Assembly: GCF_000971115.1 (NCBI RefSeq)
Contig: NZ_BBLV01000010.1
Location: 95,353-149,651, forward strand
DNA length: 54,299 nucleotides
Origin: Demequina gelatinilytica
GTDB taxonomy: Bacteria > Actinomycetota > Actinomycetes > Actinomycetales > Demequinaceae
Direction: 5' to 3'
Both the position numbers and the translations under genes were made by a program. Of the stretch, positions 17,313 through 28,597 are shown in pieces; the first letter of the stretch is position 1, and every line of letters starts with the position of its first letter. The notes beneath the pieces were generated by a model, which worked only from the letters and a program-made list of their open reading frames with translations, was not told the origin of the DNA and searched no databases.

Positions 17313-17706
17313 GGCCCCAGCGCTCGAACATCGCCGCCGAGGAGTCGAGGTACTCGTCGAGGCACGCCTGCTCCGCGGTGTGCGTGATGGCACGGTCCTG
17401 GCACTGCACGAGCGCGACGATCTGCTCGTGGAGGATCACCAGGCCCACGCCGGACAGGAGCGCGAGCCCCGATACCCCGAGCCCGATCCACAGCATCGTC
17501 TTGAGCGCGGTGAGCTGCACGCCTCGGAGACCGACGAGCGCGATGATCATCGCCGTCGCGCAGGCAGGCGCGAGCAGGAGCGTGCTGTAGCCCCACAGCG
17601 TGCCGAGCATCGGGACCAGCAGCATGGCCGCGAAGAGCACGAGCGACCAGCGGACGGCGCGGCGCGCTCGCGCGCCCACCTCGGGCGCGGCAGGGGTCGT
17701 CGGCAT
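17284..17706 (-). CDS. Small membrane protein of unknown function
   Basis: The 140-residue product has three to four hydrophobic helices (about 20-40, 42-62 and 68-92 in this numbering) and a C-terminal soluble tail with two cysteines (QCQD and QACLDEY). I do not recognise it. The ATG at 17706 has a GAGGGAG ribosome site, so it is preferred to the ATG at 17763, whose first 19 codons would overlap the divergent purN promoter. Its 3' end overlaps the convergent DUF6350 gene by 29 bp. Confidence 0.6.
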   Translation of the reverse strand: MPTTPAAPEVGARARRAVRWSLVLFAAMLLVPMLGTLWGYSTLLLAPACATAMIIALVGLRGVQLTALKTMLWIGLGVSGLALLSGVGLVILHEQIVALVQCQDRAITHTAEQACLDEYLDSSAAMFERWGLSVPEQLRP

Positions 17707-17743
17707 GCGGCTCCCTCGGTCGGTGTGACCCCCAGCATGCCGA

Positions 17744-17749
17744 TAGGCT
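17744..17749 (+). promoter_or_regulatory. -10 box of purN-purH
   Basis: TAGGCT ends 7 nt before the purN GTG (17757), which has no ribosome site. A leaderless message is expected. Confidence 0.5.
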
Positions 17750-17756
17750 CGGCGCT

Positions 17757-18407
17757 GTGACAAACCCTCCCCCCGCCCGGCGTGTCGTGGTGCTCGCCTC
17801 GGGGACCGGGTCCATCCTCCGCGCCGTCATCGAGGCCGCCCGCGAGGAGGCCTTCGGTGCCCGCGTGGTCGGGGTCGTCACGGACAAGGACGATGCAGGC
17901 GCGCTCGCCATCGCGCGCGAGGCCGGCATCCCCACGGCGGTGGTCCGCCTCGAGGACTTCGAGTCGCGCGCGCTGTGGGACGAGGCCGTCGCACGCACCC
18001 TCGCGACCTTCGACCCCGAGCTGGTGCTGCTCGCGGGATTCATGCGGCTGCTCGGCGCTCCGGTGCTGGATCGGTTCGGCGGCCGCATCGTCAACACGCA
18101 CCCTGCCTTGCTGCCCGCCTATCCCGGCGCGCACGGGGTGCGGGACGCCCTCGCCGGCGGCGCCAAGGTGACGGGCTGCTCCGTCATCCTGGTCGACGCG
18201 GGCGTGGACACCGGGCCCATCGTCGCGCAGGCGGCGGTCGAGGTCCTCGACGACGACACCGAGTCCACGCTCCACGCGCGCATCAAGGAGGTCGAGCAGG
18301 TCCTGGTGGCCCGCACGATCGGCCGGATGGCGCGCGAGGGCTGGACCGTCACGGGACGCTCCGTGCGATTCGGAGCGCCGACACCCACTCCCGAGGAGGA
18401 ATCATGA
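17757..18407 (+). CDS. purN: Phosphoribosylglycinamide formyltransferase 1
   Basis: It transfers a formyl group from 10-formyl-tetrahydrofolate to GAR, the third step of purine synthesis. The 216-residue product has the phosphate-binding loop [12 protein letters not shown] near the start (the family usually has GxGSNLQA), the catalytic [15 protein letters not shown] (Asn and His) and the catalytic Asp in [10 protein letters not shown]. It starts with GTG at the predicted transcription start. It overlaps purH by four bases (ATGA), so the two folate-dependent purine steps are co-translated. Formyl-folate supply genes (glyA, folD, purU) lie 15 kb away. Confidence 0.95.
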   Translation: MTNPPPARRVVVLASGTGSILRAVIEAAREEAFGARVVGVVTDKDDAGALAIAREAGIPTAVVRLEDFESRALWDEAVARTLATFDPELVLLAGFMRLLGAPVLDRFGGRIVNTHPALLPAYPGAHGVRDALAGGAKVTGCSVILVDAGVDTGPIVAQAAVEVLDDDTESTLHARIKEVEQVLVARTIGRMAREGWTVTGRSVRFGAPTPTPEEES

Positions 18408-19954
18408 CCGAGCGTCAGGCCGTGCGCCGCGCCCTCATCTCCGTGTACGACAAGACCGGCATCGAGGAGCTCGCGACCGCGCTCACGCATGAGGGCGTGC
18501 AGATCGTCTCCACCGGCTCGACCGCGCAGCGCATCGCCTCCGCAGGCGTCCCGGTCACGCCGGTCGAGGAGCTCACCGGCTTCCCGGAGTGCCTCGACGG
18601 CCGCGTGAAGACGCTGCACCCGCGCGTCCACGCCGGCATCCTCGCGGACCGTCGCCTGCCCGACCATGTGCGCCAGCTCGAGGAGCTGGGGATCGAGGCC
18701 TTCGACCTCGTGGTGGTCAACCTCTACCCGTTCGCCGCGACCGTCGCGTCCGGCGCCTCCGACGATGAGATCGTCGAGCAGATCGACATCGGCGGGCCGT
18801 CCATGGTGCGTGCCGCCGCGAAGAACCACGCGTCCGTCGCGGTGGTCGTGGACCCGACCGACTACGAGGCCGTCGCCTCCGCCGTGGGCCACGGAGGCTT
18901 CACCGTCGCGGACCGCACGCGCTACGCGGCGAAGGCCTTCCAGCACACGGCCGAGTACGACGTCGCGGTCGCGACGTGGATGTCCGCGCACGCCGAGGAC
19001 GAGCCCGCGGCGCTCGCGCCCTGGATGGGCGCATCGTTCACCCGCGAGGCGATCCTGCGCTACGGCGAGAACCCGCACCAGTCCGCGGCGCTGTACACGG
19101 ACGGCTCGGGTGCCGGCATCGCCGGCGCGCGGCAGCTGCACGGCAAGGAGATGTCCTTCAACAACTACGTCGACGCGGACGCCGCGGTGCGCGCCGCGTA
19201 CGACCACGCCGGCCCCGCGGTCGCCGTGATCAAGCACGCGAACCCGTGCGGCATCGCGGTCGCGGACACCATCGCGGAGGCGCACGCCAAGGCGCACGCG
19301 ACGGACCCGGTCAGCGCCTTCGGCGGCGTCATCGCGTCCAACGGCGTGATCACGGCCGATGCGGCCCGCCAGATCGCGGAGATCTTCACCGAGGTGGTGG
19401 TCGCGCCCGGCTACGAGGACGAGGCGATCACCGTCCTCACCGCGAAGAAGAACCTGCGCATCCTCGAGATCGACCCCGCGCCGCTTGCCTCCGAGTGGCG
19501 TCGCATCACGGGTGGGCTGCTGGTCCAGGACGTCGACGCGATCGACGCGCCCGGCGATGCGACCGCCGCCTGGCAGCACGTCGCCGGCCCCGTGCCGGAC
19601 CAGGCGCTGCTCGCCGAGCTCGAGTTCGCGTGGCGCGCGTGCCGCGCGGTGAAGTCCAACGCGATCCTGCTCGCGAAGGACGGCGCCGCGGTGGGCATCG
19701 GCATGGGCCAGGTCAACCGGGTCGACTCGTGCCGGCTCGCGGTGAGCCGCGCGGGCACGGAGCGGGCCGCCGGCTCGGTCGCGGCGTCCGACGCGTTCTT
19801 CCCGTTCGCGGACGGCCTCGAGGTGCTGATCGAGGGCGGGGTCAAGGCCGTCGTGTCGCCCGGCGGGTCCGTGCGCGACGCCGAGGTCATCGCGGCCGCC
19901 GAGTCCGCCGGCATCACGCTGGTCCACACCGGCACGCGTCACTTCTTCCACTGA
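18404..19954 (+). CDS. purH: Bifunctional AICAR formyltransferase/IMP cyclohydrolase
   Basis: It carries out the last two steps of IMP synthesis. The 516-residue product has the N-terminal IMP cyclohydrolase (MGS-like) domain, from [15 protein letters not shown] and STGSTAQRI through [15 protein letters not shown], and the C-terminal AICAR transformylase domain with [12 protein letters not shown], the catalytic Lys-His pair in VIKHANPCG and [11 protein letters not shown]. Length and both domains are complete. A GAGGAGGA ribosome site precedes the ATG that overlaps the purN stop. Confidence 0.97.
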   Translation: MTERQAVRRALISVYDKTGIEELATALTHEGVQIVSTGSTAQRIASAGVPVTPVEELTGFPECLDGRVKTLHPRVHAGILADRRLPDHVRQLEELGIEAFDLVVVNLYPFAATVASGASDDEIVEQIDIGGPSMVRAAAKNHASVAVVVDPTDYEAVASAVGHGGFTVADRTRYAAKAFQHTAEYDVAVATWMSAHAEDEPAALAPWMGASFTREAILRYGENPHQSAALYTDGSGAGIAGARQLHGKEMSFNNYVDADAAVRAAYDHAGPAVAVIKHANPCGIAVADTIAEAHAKAHATDPVSAFGGVIASNGVITADAARQIAEIFTEVVVAPGYEDEAITVLTAKKNLRILEIDPAPLASEWRRITGGLLVQDVDAIDAPGDATAAWQHVAGPVPDQALLAELEFAWRACRAVKSNAILLAKDGAAVGIGMGQVNRVDSCRLAVSRAGTERAAGSVAASDAFFPFADGLEVLIEGGVKAVVSPGGSVRDAEVIAAAESAGITLVHTGTRHFFH

Positions 19955-19962
19955 GGTCCCGC

Positions 19963-20226
19963 GTGTCCGAGAGCTCCCTCACGCCGCGACGGCTCGCCTA
20001 CCTGCTGGCCCTCGCCGTGGTCGCGGTCGCCCTGTCGGGCCTCCTCATCGGGGTGGGACGGGCGGTGCTCGCGCTCGCGGTGTTCGCCGCGGCCGGGGCG
20101 GTCGCGCGCATCATCACGCCGGTCGAGCGGGCCTTCGCCGTGCGCCGGCGCGCGATCGATGTGGGCGTGCTCGTGGTGCTGGCAGCGGCGCTCGCCTTCC
20201 TGGGGCTCACCACGCCGCTGAGCTGA
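19963..20226 (+). CDS. DUF3017-family small membrane protein
   Basis: The 87-residue product has three hydrophobic helices (about 12-28, 30-47 and 62-80) with basic residues between them. A DUF3017 protein directly after purH is a common actinobacterial arrangement; its function is unknown. The GTG at 19963 lies 8 nt after the purH stop, so it belongs to the purN-purH operon. It ends just before a strong terminator. Confidence 0.7.
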   Translation: MSESSLTPRRLAYLLALAVVAVALSGLLIGVGRAVLALAVFAAAGAVARIITPVERAFAVRRRAIDVGVLVVLAAALAFLGLTTPLS

Positions 20227-20246
20227 GAGGTCGTCCCCCGGACAGA

Positions 20247-20278
20247 CGGAAGGCCCCGCCGCATGGCGGGGCCTTCCG
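20247..20278. terminator. Bidirectional terminator, purH operon and aquaporin
   Basis: A perfect 14-bp stem (CGGAAGGCCCCGCC with its complement) and a GCAT loop lie between the convergent DUF3017 and aquaporin genes. Both sides have short pyrimidine runs. Confidence 0.8.
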
Positions 20279-20289
20279 TGCGTGCGGGG

Positions 20290-21198
20290 TCAGTCCTCGA
20301 TGAGTTCGACGACCTCGACCGTCTCGAGGTCCTCCTCCGGCCCGAAGGCGCGGACCAGCATTCCGGCCACCGCGGCACCGATCATGGGGGCGACCCAGAA
20401 GAGCCACACCTGCTGGAGGTGGTCGGCGCCGGAGAACAGCGCGATGCCGGTCGCTCGCGCGGGGTTGAGCGCGCCGTTGGTGAACGGGATCGCGATGAGC
20501 ACCAGGAAGCCGACCGTGAGGCCGATCGCGAAGGGCGCGACCGCCGGGTTGGCGCGGTGCGACGTGACGGAGAGCACCACGGCGACCAGCAGCGCGGCGA
20601 TGATGACCTCGACCACGCCGGCCGCGACCCAGCCGAACTGCGTGGGCGAGAACTCGCCGTAGCCGTTCGCGCCGGTCGCGATGAACTCCTGCGCGGTGCC
20701 GATCTGGTCGTAGAGCGCGTTGGTCGACCGCAGCCCCAGCAGCACCGCGCCCGCCGCGCTCGCGCCGAGCAGCTGCGCCAGGATGTACGGCGCGACGTCG
20801 CGGCCGGGGAAGCGGCCCGCGAGCCAGACGCCCACGGTCACCGCGGGGTTGAGGTGGGCGCCGGAGATTCCGCCGAAGATGAGCGCGGCGATGATGACGC
20901 CCAGCGCGAAGGCGAACGCGACCGTGATGACGTCCCAGCCCATCACGCCGGAGAACACGGCGGCGCCCACGCCCATGAACACGAGGATGAACGTGCCGGC
21001 CAGCTCGGCCGCCATGCGGCTCACCAGGCTCGGTCCGGAGGTGTCCTCGACCCAGACGTCGTCGTCGATCTCCTCGGTGAGGAGGACCTCCTCCTCGACG
21101 GGAGCGCCCTCGTCCGTCTCGACCGCCTGGTCCACGGCCTCGTCGACCGGCTCCGTCGGCTCCTTCTCAGGACCGTCCTCGAACTCTCGCTGGCTCAT
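20290..21198 (-). CDS. Aquaporin/MIP-family channel
   Basis: This channel passes water or small neutral solutes across the cytoplasmic membrane. The 302-residue protein has six helices from about residue 60 to 285 and both MIP half-helix motifs, HLNPAVT (about 118-124) and ALNPARA (about 251-257). The aquaporin core is longer on both ends than the usual 230 residues: about 55 acidic residues come before the first helix and an acidic tail (GPEEDLETVEVVELIED) follows the last. No long glycerol-facilitator loop is obvious, so AqpZ-like water transport is somewhat favoured. The ATG at 21198 has an AGGAGGA ribosome site; the open frame extends further upstream without one. Confidence 0.9.
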   Translation of the reverse strand: MSQREFEDGPEKEPTEPVDEAVDQAVETDEGAPVEEEVLLTEEIDDDVWVEDTSGPSLVSRMAAELAGTFILVFMGVGAAVFSGVMGWDVITVAFAFALGVIIAALIFGGISGAHLNPAVTVGVWLAGRFPGRDVAPYILAQLLGASAAGAVLLGLRSTNALYDQIGTAQEFIATGANGYGEFSPTQFGWVAAGVVEVIIAALLVAVVLSVTSHRANPAVAPFAIGLTVGFLVLIAIPFTNGALNPARATGIALFSGADHLQQVWLFWVAPMIGAAVAGMLVRAFGPEEDLETVEVVELIED

Positions 21199-21314
21199 CG
21201 TTCCTCCTGCGTAGGGGCGCCTCGGCGGGCGCGCTCCGTCGCATCGTCGCATGCCTGCGGGCCATGCGCGAGAGGGCCATATCCTGCCGTGACCTTGGGC
21301 CCGGTCCCGTGGAC

Positions 21315-21320
21315 TAGCCT
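21315..21320 (+). promoter_or_regulatory. -10 box of icd
   Basis: TAGCCT lies 35 nt before the icd ATG, leaving a short leader with a GTGAGGA ribosome site. Confidence 0.4.
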
Positions 21321-21355
21321 GGTGCCACCATCCCCGAAGGTGTGAGGACTGACGC

Positions 21356-23660
<2,305 letters not shown>

Positions 23661-23661
23661 C

Positions 23662-23717
23662 CGCACACCGCGAAGGCCCCGATCCGCTCCGGCGGGCCGG
23701 GGCCTTCGTGGTGTGCG
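23662..23717. terminator. mdh terminator
   Basis: Arms 23662-23680 and 23699-23717 pair over 19 bp with one mismatch around an 18-nt GC-rich loop, directly after the mdh stop. Confidence 0.75.
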
Positions 23718-23737
23718 CCCCCGTCCCCCGTCGACGC

Positions 23738-23974
23738 AAGTGGTAGCCCTTGGTCGGTTCTGCGAGATCGCGGCATCGCAGTGGTGGCTCAGTGCCGCGG
23801 GCGCTGGGGCAGGGAGCGGTGGCGGCTGGGCGCGGGTGCCGGGTCGTGGGCCGCTCAGGGCCGGGGGACGTCGACAGTTGCACACGGGGGACCAGTCGGC
23901 GGCACCTCGGCTGCCGACAATGGCCGACCACTGTGATGCTGAAACCTCCGAGAACCGACCAACGCCTACCACTT
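23738..23974. repeat. Long imperfect inverted repeat in the mdh-ROK gap
   Basis: The 54-nt arms 23738-23791 and 23921-23974 match at 42 of 54 positions when one is reversed and complemented. The outer part starts AAGTGGTAG on both arms and shares TTGGTCGGTTCT. About 129 nt of GC-rich sequence lie between the arms. No protein-coding frame with normal codon use fits this stretch. It could be a structured RNA, a MITE-like relic or a very large stem-loop. It is the main content of the 470-bp gap between mdh and the ROK regulator. Confidence 0.7.
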
Positions 23975-24037
23975 CCCGAGGGGGAGGGGGCCGCTTCCCG
24001 AGGGGGAGCCGACCGCTTCCCGAGGAGGAGAGGAGCG
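23972..24037. repeat. Three 22-bp tandem repeats
   Basis: CTTCCCGAGGGGGAG plus a 7-nt spacer ending in CG repeats at 23972, 23994 and 24016, with one base changed in the third. Each unit is partly self-complementary. It directly abuts the long inverted repeat and ends about 70 bp before the ROK operator. Confidence 0.8.
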
Positions 24038-24093
24038 GGGCGGGTGGTGTGAACGCCCACATCACGGATCGGTAACGAACCGGTGAACCCCCC

Positions 24094-24123
24094 TTGCGCG
24101 TTTGATTGTTAGTAACCTTTACT
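24094..24123 (+). promoter_or_regulatory. Promoter of the ROK regulator and amino-sugar operon
   Basis: TTGCGC (24094-24099) and TTTACT (24118-24123) are spaced 18 bp apart and put the start on or next to the ATG at 24131. The -10 is imperfect. It lies inside the palindromic operator. Confidence 0.4.
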
Positions 24124-24126
24124 AAC
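24108..24126. promoter_or_regulatory. Palindromic operator of the ROK repressor
   Basis: GTTAGTAA, CCT, TTACTAAC is a perfect 8-bp inverted repeat ending 4 nt before the regulator's ATG. It is strikingly AT-rich for this genome. ROK repressors bind such TTA/TAA palindromes, so it is probably the autoregulatory site for this gene and, by read-through, for the operon behind it. Confidence 0.7.
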
Positions 24127-24130
24127 GAAC

Positions 24131-25309
24131 ATGAGCCCCCAGGGAGCAGACCTCGCGACGCAGCGAGGCACCGCGCGCCAGCAGCGCTTCGCATCGTCGG
24201 TGCGCGCCGGCAGCCGCGTGACGCCCGAGCGGGCCCGCAGCCACAACCGCGTGCTCGTGCTCCAGGAGCTGTACCGCTCCGAGGGGCTGTCCCGCGCGGA
24301 CCTCGCCCGTGCCGTGGGCCTCACGCGCGTCACCATCTCCGACCTGGTCGCGGACCTGATCGCGGACGGCCTGGTCATCGAGCTCGGCCTGCGCTCCGAC
24401 GCCCGCCCCGGCAAGCCCGCGACGCTGCTCGACATCAACCGCAAGGGCTTCGCGGTCATCGCGCTCGACCTCTCCTACGACAACCTGTTCCGCGGCGTGG
24501 TCACCGACCTCGACGGCACGGTGCTCCACCGCGAGCACGCCGACGTCACCGGCATCACCGGCACCGACGCGATCGACGCGGTCGCCGCGCTCCTCGACCG
24601 CCTGGTCGCGGCCGCCAAGGCTCCCGTGCTGGGGGTGGGGGTCGGCAGCCCCGGCATCGTGGACGATGCGGGCACGGTCCTGTCCGCCCCCAACCTGGGT
24701 TGGGCGGACGTCCCGCTGCAGGCGGCCCTCGCGGAGCGCAGCGAGCTCCCGGTGCTGGTCGCGAACGACGCCAACGCCGCCGCGCTCGCGGAGCGCACCT
24801 TCGGCGGCGCGCATGAGGACGCGATCCTCGTCCGCGTGGGTCGAGGCGTCGGCGCGGGGCTCATCGTCGGCGGACGACTGGTGCGCGGCGCGCACTCCGC
24901 TGCCGGCGAGCTCGGGCACGTGGTGGTCGGCACCGACGGCGGCGACGTCTGCGCGTGCGGCAAGTCCGGGTGCCTCGAGACCTGGCTTGCCATCCCCCGC
25001 CTCCAGGCCCGCCTCGAGGCGGCCGACGATGCCGACACCCGCCGCGCGGCCCTCGCCGCGGCCGGCGAGCGTCTGGGCATCTCCCTCGCGCCCGTGGTGG
25101 GCGCCCTCAATCTCGGGGAGGTCGTGCTGAGCGGCCCCCTCGATCTTCTCGACGGCTCGCTCCTCGAGTCCGCCGCCGAGACGATCCGCTCCCGCACGAT
25201 GGCCGACTCCCACGGCGGTCCTGCGGTACGGATGACCACGCTCGGGCGCGACATCGTCGTGCTCGGGGCCGCGGTCATGGTCCTCACCGGCCAGCTGGGG
25301 GTCTTCTGA
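24131..25309 (+). CDS. ROK-family transcriptional repressor (NagC/XylR type)
   Basis: The 392-residue protein has an N-terminal winged helix-turn-helix (about 35-95, with SRADLARAVGLTRVTISDLV) and a ROK sugar-kinase-like domain. In that domain I see VGVGSPGIVDDAG, NDANAAALAE, RVGRGVGAGLIVGG and the zinc motif CACGKSGC (about 276-283). Such proteins leave their DNA site when they bind an amino sugar or its phosphate. It lies in front of and in the same direction as the complete GlcNAc operon, with a perfect palindrome over its own start, so it is the likely local regulator. The ligand, probably GlcNAc, GlcNAc-6-P or chitobiose, is inferred from the neighbours. Confidence 0.9.
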   Translation: MSPQGADLATQRGTARQQRFASSVRAGSRVTPERARSHNRVLVLQELYRSEGLSRADLARAVGLTRVTISDLVADLIADGLVIELGLRSDARPGKPATLLDINRKGFAVIALDLSYDNLFRGVVTDLDGTVLHREHADVTGITGTDAIDAVAALLDRLVAAAKAPVLGVGVGSPGIVDDAGTVLSAPNLGWADVPLQAALAERSELPVLVANDANAAALAERTFGGAHEDAILVRVGRGVGAGLIVGGRLVRGAHSAAGELGHVVVGTDGGDVCACGKSGCLETWLAIPRLQARLEAADDADTRRAALAAAGERLGISLAPVVGALNLGEVVLSGPLDLLDGSLLESAAETIRSRTMADSHGGPAVRMTTLGRDIVVLGAAVMVLTGQLGVF

Positions 25310-25372
25310 CCCTCGTCCCCACTCCCCGAGCCCTGCGGGCCCGGGAAACCCTACGAAGGAACTGGAACTGGA

Positions 25373-26701
25373 ATGAAGAAGACGATGCTGGGGGTGACCG
25401 CGTTCGCGGCCGCCGGCGCCATCGCCCTGGCGGGTTGCTCGTCGACCGGCGAGGGCTCGACCGACACCACGCCCACCGCGGCGGGCAGCGAGCCTGCTGC
25501 CGCTCCCGCGGCGGAGGACATCACGCTCTGGCTGGCCGGTACGGACACGCCCGACGCGCTCATCGAGTACCTGAAGACCGAGTACGCCGAGGTCAACGGC
25601 GGCGCGCTCACCGTCGAGCAGATCGGTTGGGGCGACCTCATCTCGTCGCTCACCACCGCGCTGCCCGACTCCGAGAACACCCCCGACGTGGTCGAGGTGG
25701 GCAACACGCAGGCCGCGACCTTCACCACGGTCGGTGCGTTCATGGACCTCACCGACCACTACGAGGAGCTGGGCGGCGACTCGCTGCTCCAGGGCTTCGT
25801 CGAGGCCGGTTCGATCGGCGACTCGGTCTACGCGCTCCCGTACTACTTCGGCTCCCGTGCGGTGTTCTACCGCAAGGACATCTACGACGCCGCGGGCGTC
25901 TCGGTGCCCACCACGCTCGCCGAGTACACCGAGGCCAACAAGACGATGCTCGACGAGGGCGTCGGCGGTGCGTACCTGGCCGGCCGCGACTGGCGCTCCG
26001 GGATCTCGTGGATCTTCGCCAACGGCGGCGACATCGCCGAGTACGACGGCTCCGAGTGGCACGCCGCGCTCGACTCGCCCGAGGCGATCGCGGGCATGGA
26101 GCAGTGGCAGGAGCTCTTCACCACGGCGAACGTCGCGAAGGCGACGGACGACGACACGACCACCTACTCGGCGATCAACGACGAGTTCCTCCCCGGGACC
26201 CCCGCATCGTCCACGATGGCGCCGTCCTGGGCCACCTGGACGCTCGGCGACTTCGACGAGGAGTCCGAGGCGTACGTGTGGAACCCGGAGACCTTCGGCG
26301 TCTACGCCCTCCCGGGCGTCGACGGCGGCGTGGCCCCCGTGTTCGCGGGCGGCTCGAACATCGGCATCTCGGCCGCGACCCAGCACCCCGACGGCGCGAT
26401 GGCCCTCATGGAGATCATCTTCGCCGACGAGTACCAGCAGATGCTGGCCGAGAACGGCATGGGCCCGGCGAACCTCGACTTCGCCGACGCCTACATCGGC
26501 GCCGGCTCGTTCGAGGGCGTCAACGAGATCGCCTACGAGGCAGCCGCGAACGCGAAGCTCACCCCGGCCGCGGCCGGCTGGGCCAGCATCGAGGAGGCCG
26601 GGATCATGGAGGACTACTTCCAGGCGGTCGCCGAGGGCGGCGACGTCGCCTCGCTCGCGGTCGAGGCGAACGCCAAGATCGACCAGCTCATCAACGGCTA
26701 G
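25373..26701 (+). CDS. ABC importer sugar-binding lipoprotein, DasA-like
   Basis: This 442-residue family 1 solute-binding protein is anchored outside the membrane by the cysteine in the lipobox LAGC (about residue 22) and delivers sugar to the two permeases that follow. The mature part has DVVEVGNTQAATFTTVGAF and YALPYYFGSRAVFYRKDIYDAAG, close to what I remember of DasA, the diacetylchitobiose-binding protein of Streptomyces; with nag genes downstream, chitobiose or a related amino-sugar oligomer is the likely cargo. No ATPase gene lies in the operon, so a shared MsiK-type ATPase is inferred. An AAGGAA ribosome site precedes the ATG. Confidence 0.9.
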   Translation: MKKTMLGVTAFAAAGAIALAGCSSTGEGSTDTTPTAAGSEPAAAPAAEDITLWLAGTDTPDALIEYLKTEYAEVNGGALTVEQIGWGDLISSLTTALPDSENTPDVVEVGNTQAATFTTVGAFMDLTDHYEELGGDSLLQGFVEAGSIGDSVYALPYYFGSRAVFYRKDIYDAAGVSVPTTLAEYTEANKTMLDEGVGGAYLAGRDWRSGISWIFANGGDIAEYDGSEWHAALDSPEAIAGMEQWQELFTTANVAKATDDDTTTYSAINDEFLPGTPASSTMAPSWATWTLGDFDEESEAYVWNPETFGVYALPGVDGGVAPVFAGGSNIGISAATQHPDGAMALMEIIFADEYQQMLAENGMGPANLDFADAYIGAGSFEGVNEIAYEAAANAKLTPAAAGWASIEEAGIMEDYFQAVAEGGDVASLAVEANAKIDQLING

Positions 26702-26729
26702 CAACCACTCGAGCGGCCTCGCCGCTCAT

Positions 26730-26767
26730 GCAGGGGCCCGGGTGCGCACCCGCACCCGGGCCCCTGC
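26730..26767 (+). promoter_or_regulatory. 17-bp hairpin between binding protein and permease
   Basis: A perfect 17-bp stem (26730-26746 with 26751-26767) and a 4-nt loop lie within the operon. It probably protects or partly terminates the message after the binding-protein gene, so that more of it than of the permeases is made, as in many sugar ABC operons. Confidence 0.7.
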
Positions 26768-26807
26768 CATGGCTGGACCCCATCTCAGCACCATCGAGAG
26801 GCACATC

Positions 26808-27764
26808 ATGACCACCACCATGACGGCGCCGGCGAGCAGCCCGGCCCGCGTGGAGCAGCCCCCGCGGCGACGGCGCCGCGGCCAGAAGCTGCCGTACATC
26901 CTGCTCATCCCGGCGATCGTGACACTGCTGATCGGCCTCGGCTACCCCGTGACGTGGCAGATCCTCAACTCCTTCAAGGAGTACGGGCTCAAGCAGCAGT
27001 TCGGTCAGCCTGCCGAGTTCGTCGGCTTCGACAACTACATCGCGCTGTTCACGGACGCCGTCTTCTGGCAGATCGCGCTGCGCTCCGTGGCCTTCATGGC
27101 CGCCACCGCCGCGGTCACCATGGTGATCGGCATCGCGTTCGCGCTCCTGATGAAGGTCATCCCGACCTGGTCGCGCATCGTCCTCCAGGTGGCGATGCTG
27201 CTGGCCTGGGCCATGCCCATCGTCGCCCAGATGACCGTGGCGAACTGGCTCATCGACGACCGCAACGGCGTGCTCAACTACGTCCTGTCGCTGATCCCCG
27301 GCGTCGACTACATCGGTCACGACTGGCTGCGCGACCCCCTCAGCTTCTTCGGCGTCGCGCTGGTCATCATCACGTGGGCCTCGGTGCCGTTCGTCGCCTT
27401 CTCCGTCTACGCGGGGCTGACGCAGGTCTCCGAGGAGGTCCTCGAGGCCGGCCAGCTCGACGGCGCGAGCCCGTTCCAGATGCTGCGCCTCATCATCATG
27501 CCGATCATCCGCCCCGTGCTGGTGATCCTCATCCTGCTGCAGCTCATCTGGGATCTCCGGGTGTTCGCGCAGATCCAGCTGCTGCAGGACTTCGGCGCCG
27601 CCGGTGAGCGGTACGACCTGCTCGGCACGTACATCTACGGCCTCGGCATCGGCCAGGGCCAGTTCGGGGCGGCCGCGGCCGCCGCCATGGTGGTCATGAT
27701 CCTCACGCTCGCGGTGAGCTGGGGCTACGTCCGCCGCCTGCTCAAGGAGGATGAGGAGTCGTGA
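26808..27764 (+). CDS. ABC sugar importer permease 1 (MalF/DasB-like)
   Basis: The 318-residue membrane protein has six helices (first about 27-48) and the binding-protein-dependent permease motif in EEVLEAGQLDGASPFQMLRLIIMPIIRP (EAA loop, about 205-232, with the conserved A and G), which docks on the ATPase. The N terminus is basic (RRRRRGQK) and cytoplasmic. The ATG at 26808 has a GAGAGG ribosome site. Its stop overlaps the start of the second permease by four bases. Confidence 0.93.
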   Translation: MTTTMTAPASSPARVEQPPRRRRRGQKLPYILLIPAIVTLLIGLGYPVTWQILNSFKEYGLKQQFGQPAEFVGFDNYIALFTDAVFWQIALRSVAFMAATAAVTMVIGIAFALLMKVIPTWSRIVLQVAMLLAWAMPIVAQMTVANWLIDDRNGVLNYVLSLIPGVDYIGHDWLRDPLSFFGVALVIITWASVPFVAFSVYAGLTQVSEEVLEAGQLDGASPFQMLRLIIMPIIRPVLVILILLQLIWDLRVFAQIQLLQDFGAAGERYDLLGTYIYGLGIGQGQFGAAAAAAMVVMILTLAVSWGYVRRLLKEDEES

Positions 27765-28597
27765 AGCGCACGGTCTTCCGCGGCGCCGGTGCGGCGCTGG
27801 CCCTGGTGCTCGCCCTCGTCTGGGCGTTCCCCGTCTACTGGATGGTCAACTCGTCCTTCCTGACGCCCGCGACCATCTCGAAGCTCGAGCCCACCTGGGT
27901 GCCGTTCGGCGGCAACCTCTCGAACTACCGCGCGGTGCTCGCCGACAACGCCTTCACCTCCGCGCTCGGAATGTCCCTCGTGGTGACCGCCATCTGCCTG
28001 GTGCTGTGCCTCGTGTACGCGCTGCTGGCCTCGTTCGCGATCGGCCGCTTCCGGTTCAAGGGCCGCAAGAGCTTCGTGCTCGCGATCATCGTGGTCCAGA
28101 TGCTGCCCGCCGAGGCGATGTTCATCGCGCAGTACAAGATGCTCGCGGGCGCGAACCTCCTCAACTCCGTCATCGGCGTCTCGGTGATCTACCTCGCGAT
28201 GGTGGTGCCGTTCACCACGTGGATGCTGCGAGGCTTCGTCGCCGGCATCCCGGTGGATCTCGAGGAGGCCGCCATGATCGACGGCTGCACCCGCATGGGC
28301 GCGTTCCGTCGCGTGACCTTCCCGCTGCTCGCACCGGGCCTGGTGGCGTCGGGCGTGTTCGCCTTCCTCCAGGTGTGGAACGAGTTCGCGCTCGCGTCGA
28401 TCATCCTCACCGAGAGCCAGAAGGCCACCCTGCCGCTGTGGCTGCGCGACTTCGCGCAGTCGTCGAACCTGGGCGTCACCGAGTGGGGCGAGGTCATGGC
28501 CGGATCGGTGCTGGTCGCCATCCCCGTGATCGTGTTCTTCATGATCGTCCAGGGGCGCATGGCGCAGGGCCTCGTCGGCGGCGCGGTCAAGGGGTGA
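27761..28597 (+). CDS. ABC sugar importer permease 2 (MalG/DasC-like)
   Basis: The 278-residue protein has six helices and the EAA loop (DLEEAAMIDGCTRMGAFRRV, about 166-185). It forms the channel with the preceding permease. The start is the GTG at 27761, within a GTGA overlap. It also overlaps the GH3 gene by four bases, showing tight translational coupling of importer and hydrolase. Confidence 0.93.
   Translation: MKRTVFRGAGAALALVLALVWAFPVYWMVNSSFLTPATISKLEPTWVPFGGNLSNYRAVLADNAFTSALGMSLVVTAICLVLCLVYALLASFAIGRFRFKGRKSFVLAIIVVQMLPAEAMFIAQYKMLAGANLLNSVIGVSVIYLAMVVPFTTWMLRGFVAGIPVDLEEAAMIDGCTRMGAFRRVTFPLLAPGLVASGVFAFLQVWNEFALASIILTESQKATLPLWLRDFAQSSNLGVTEWGEVMAGSVLVAIPVIVFFMIVQGRMAQGLVGGAVKG

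Noticed and set aside
23972..24037. CRISPR array
   Set aside because: Units are 22 bp in tandem with only 7-nt spacers that resemble each other; no cas genes are near.
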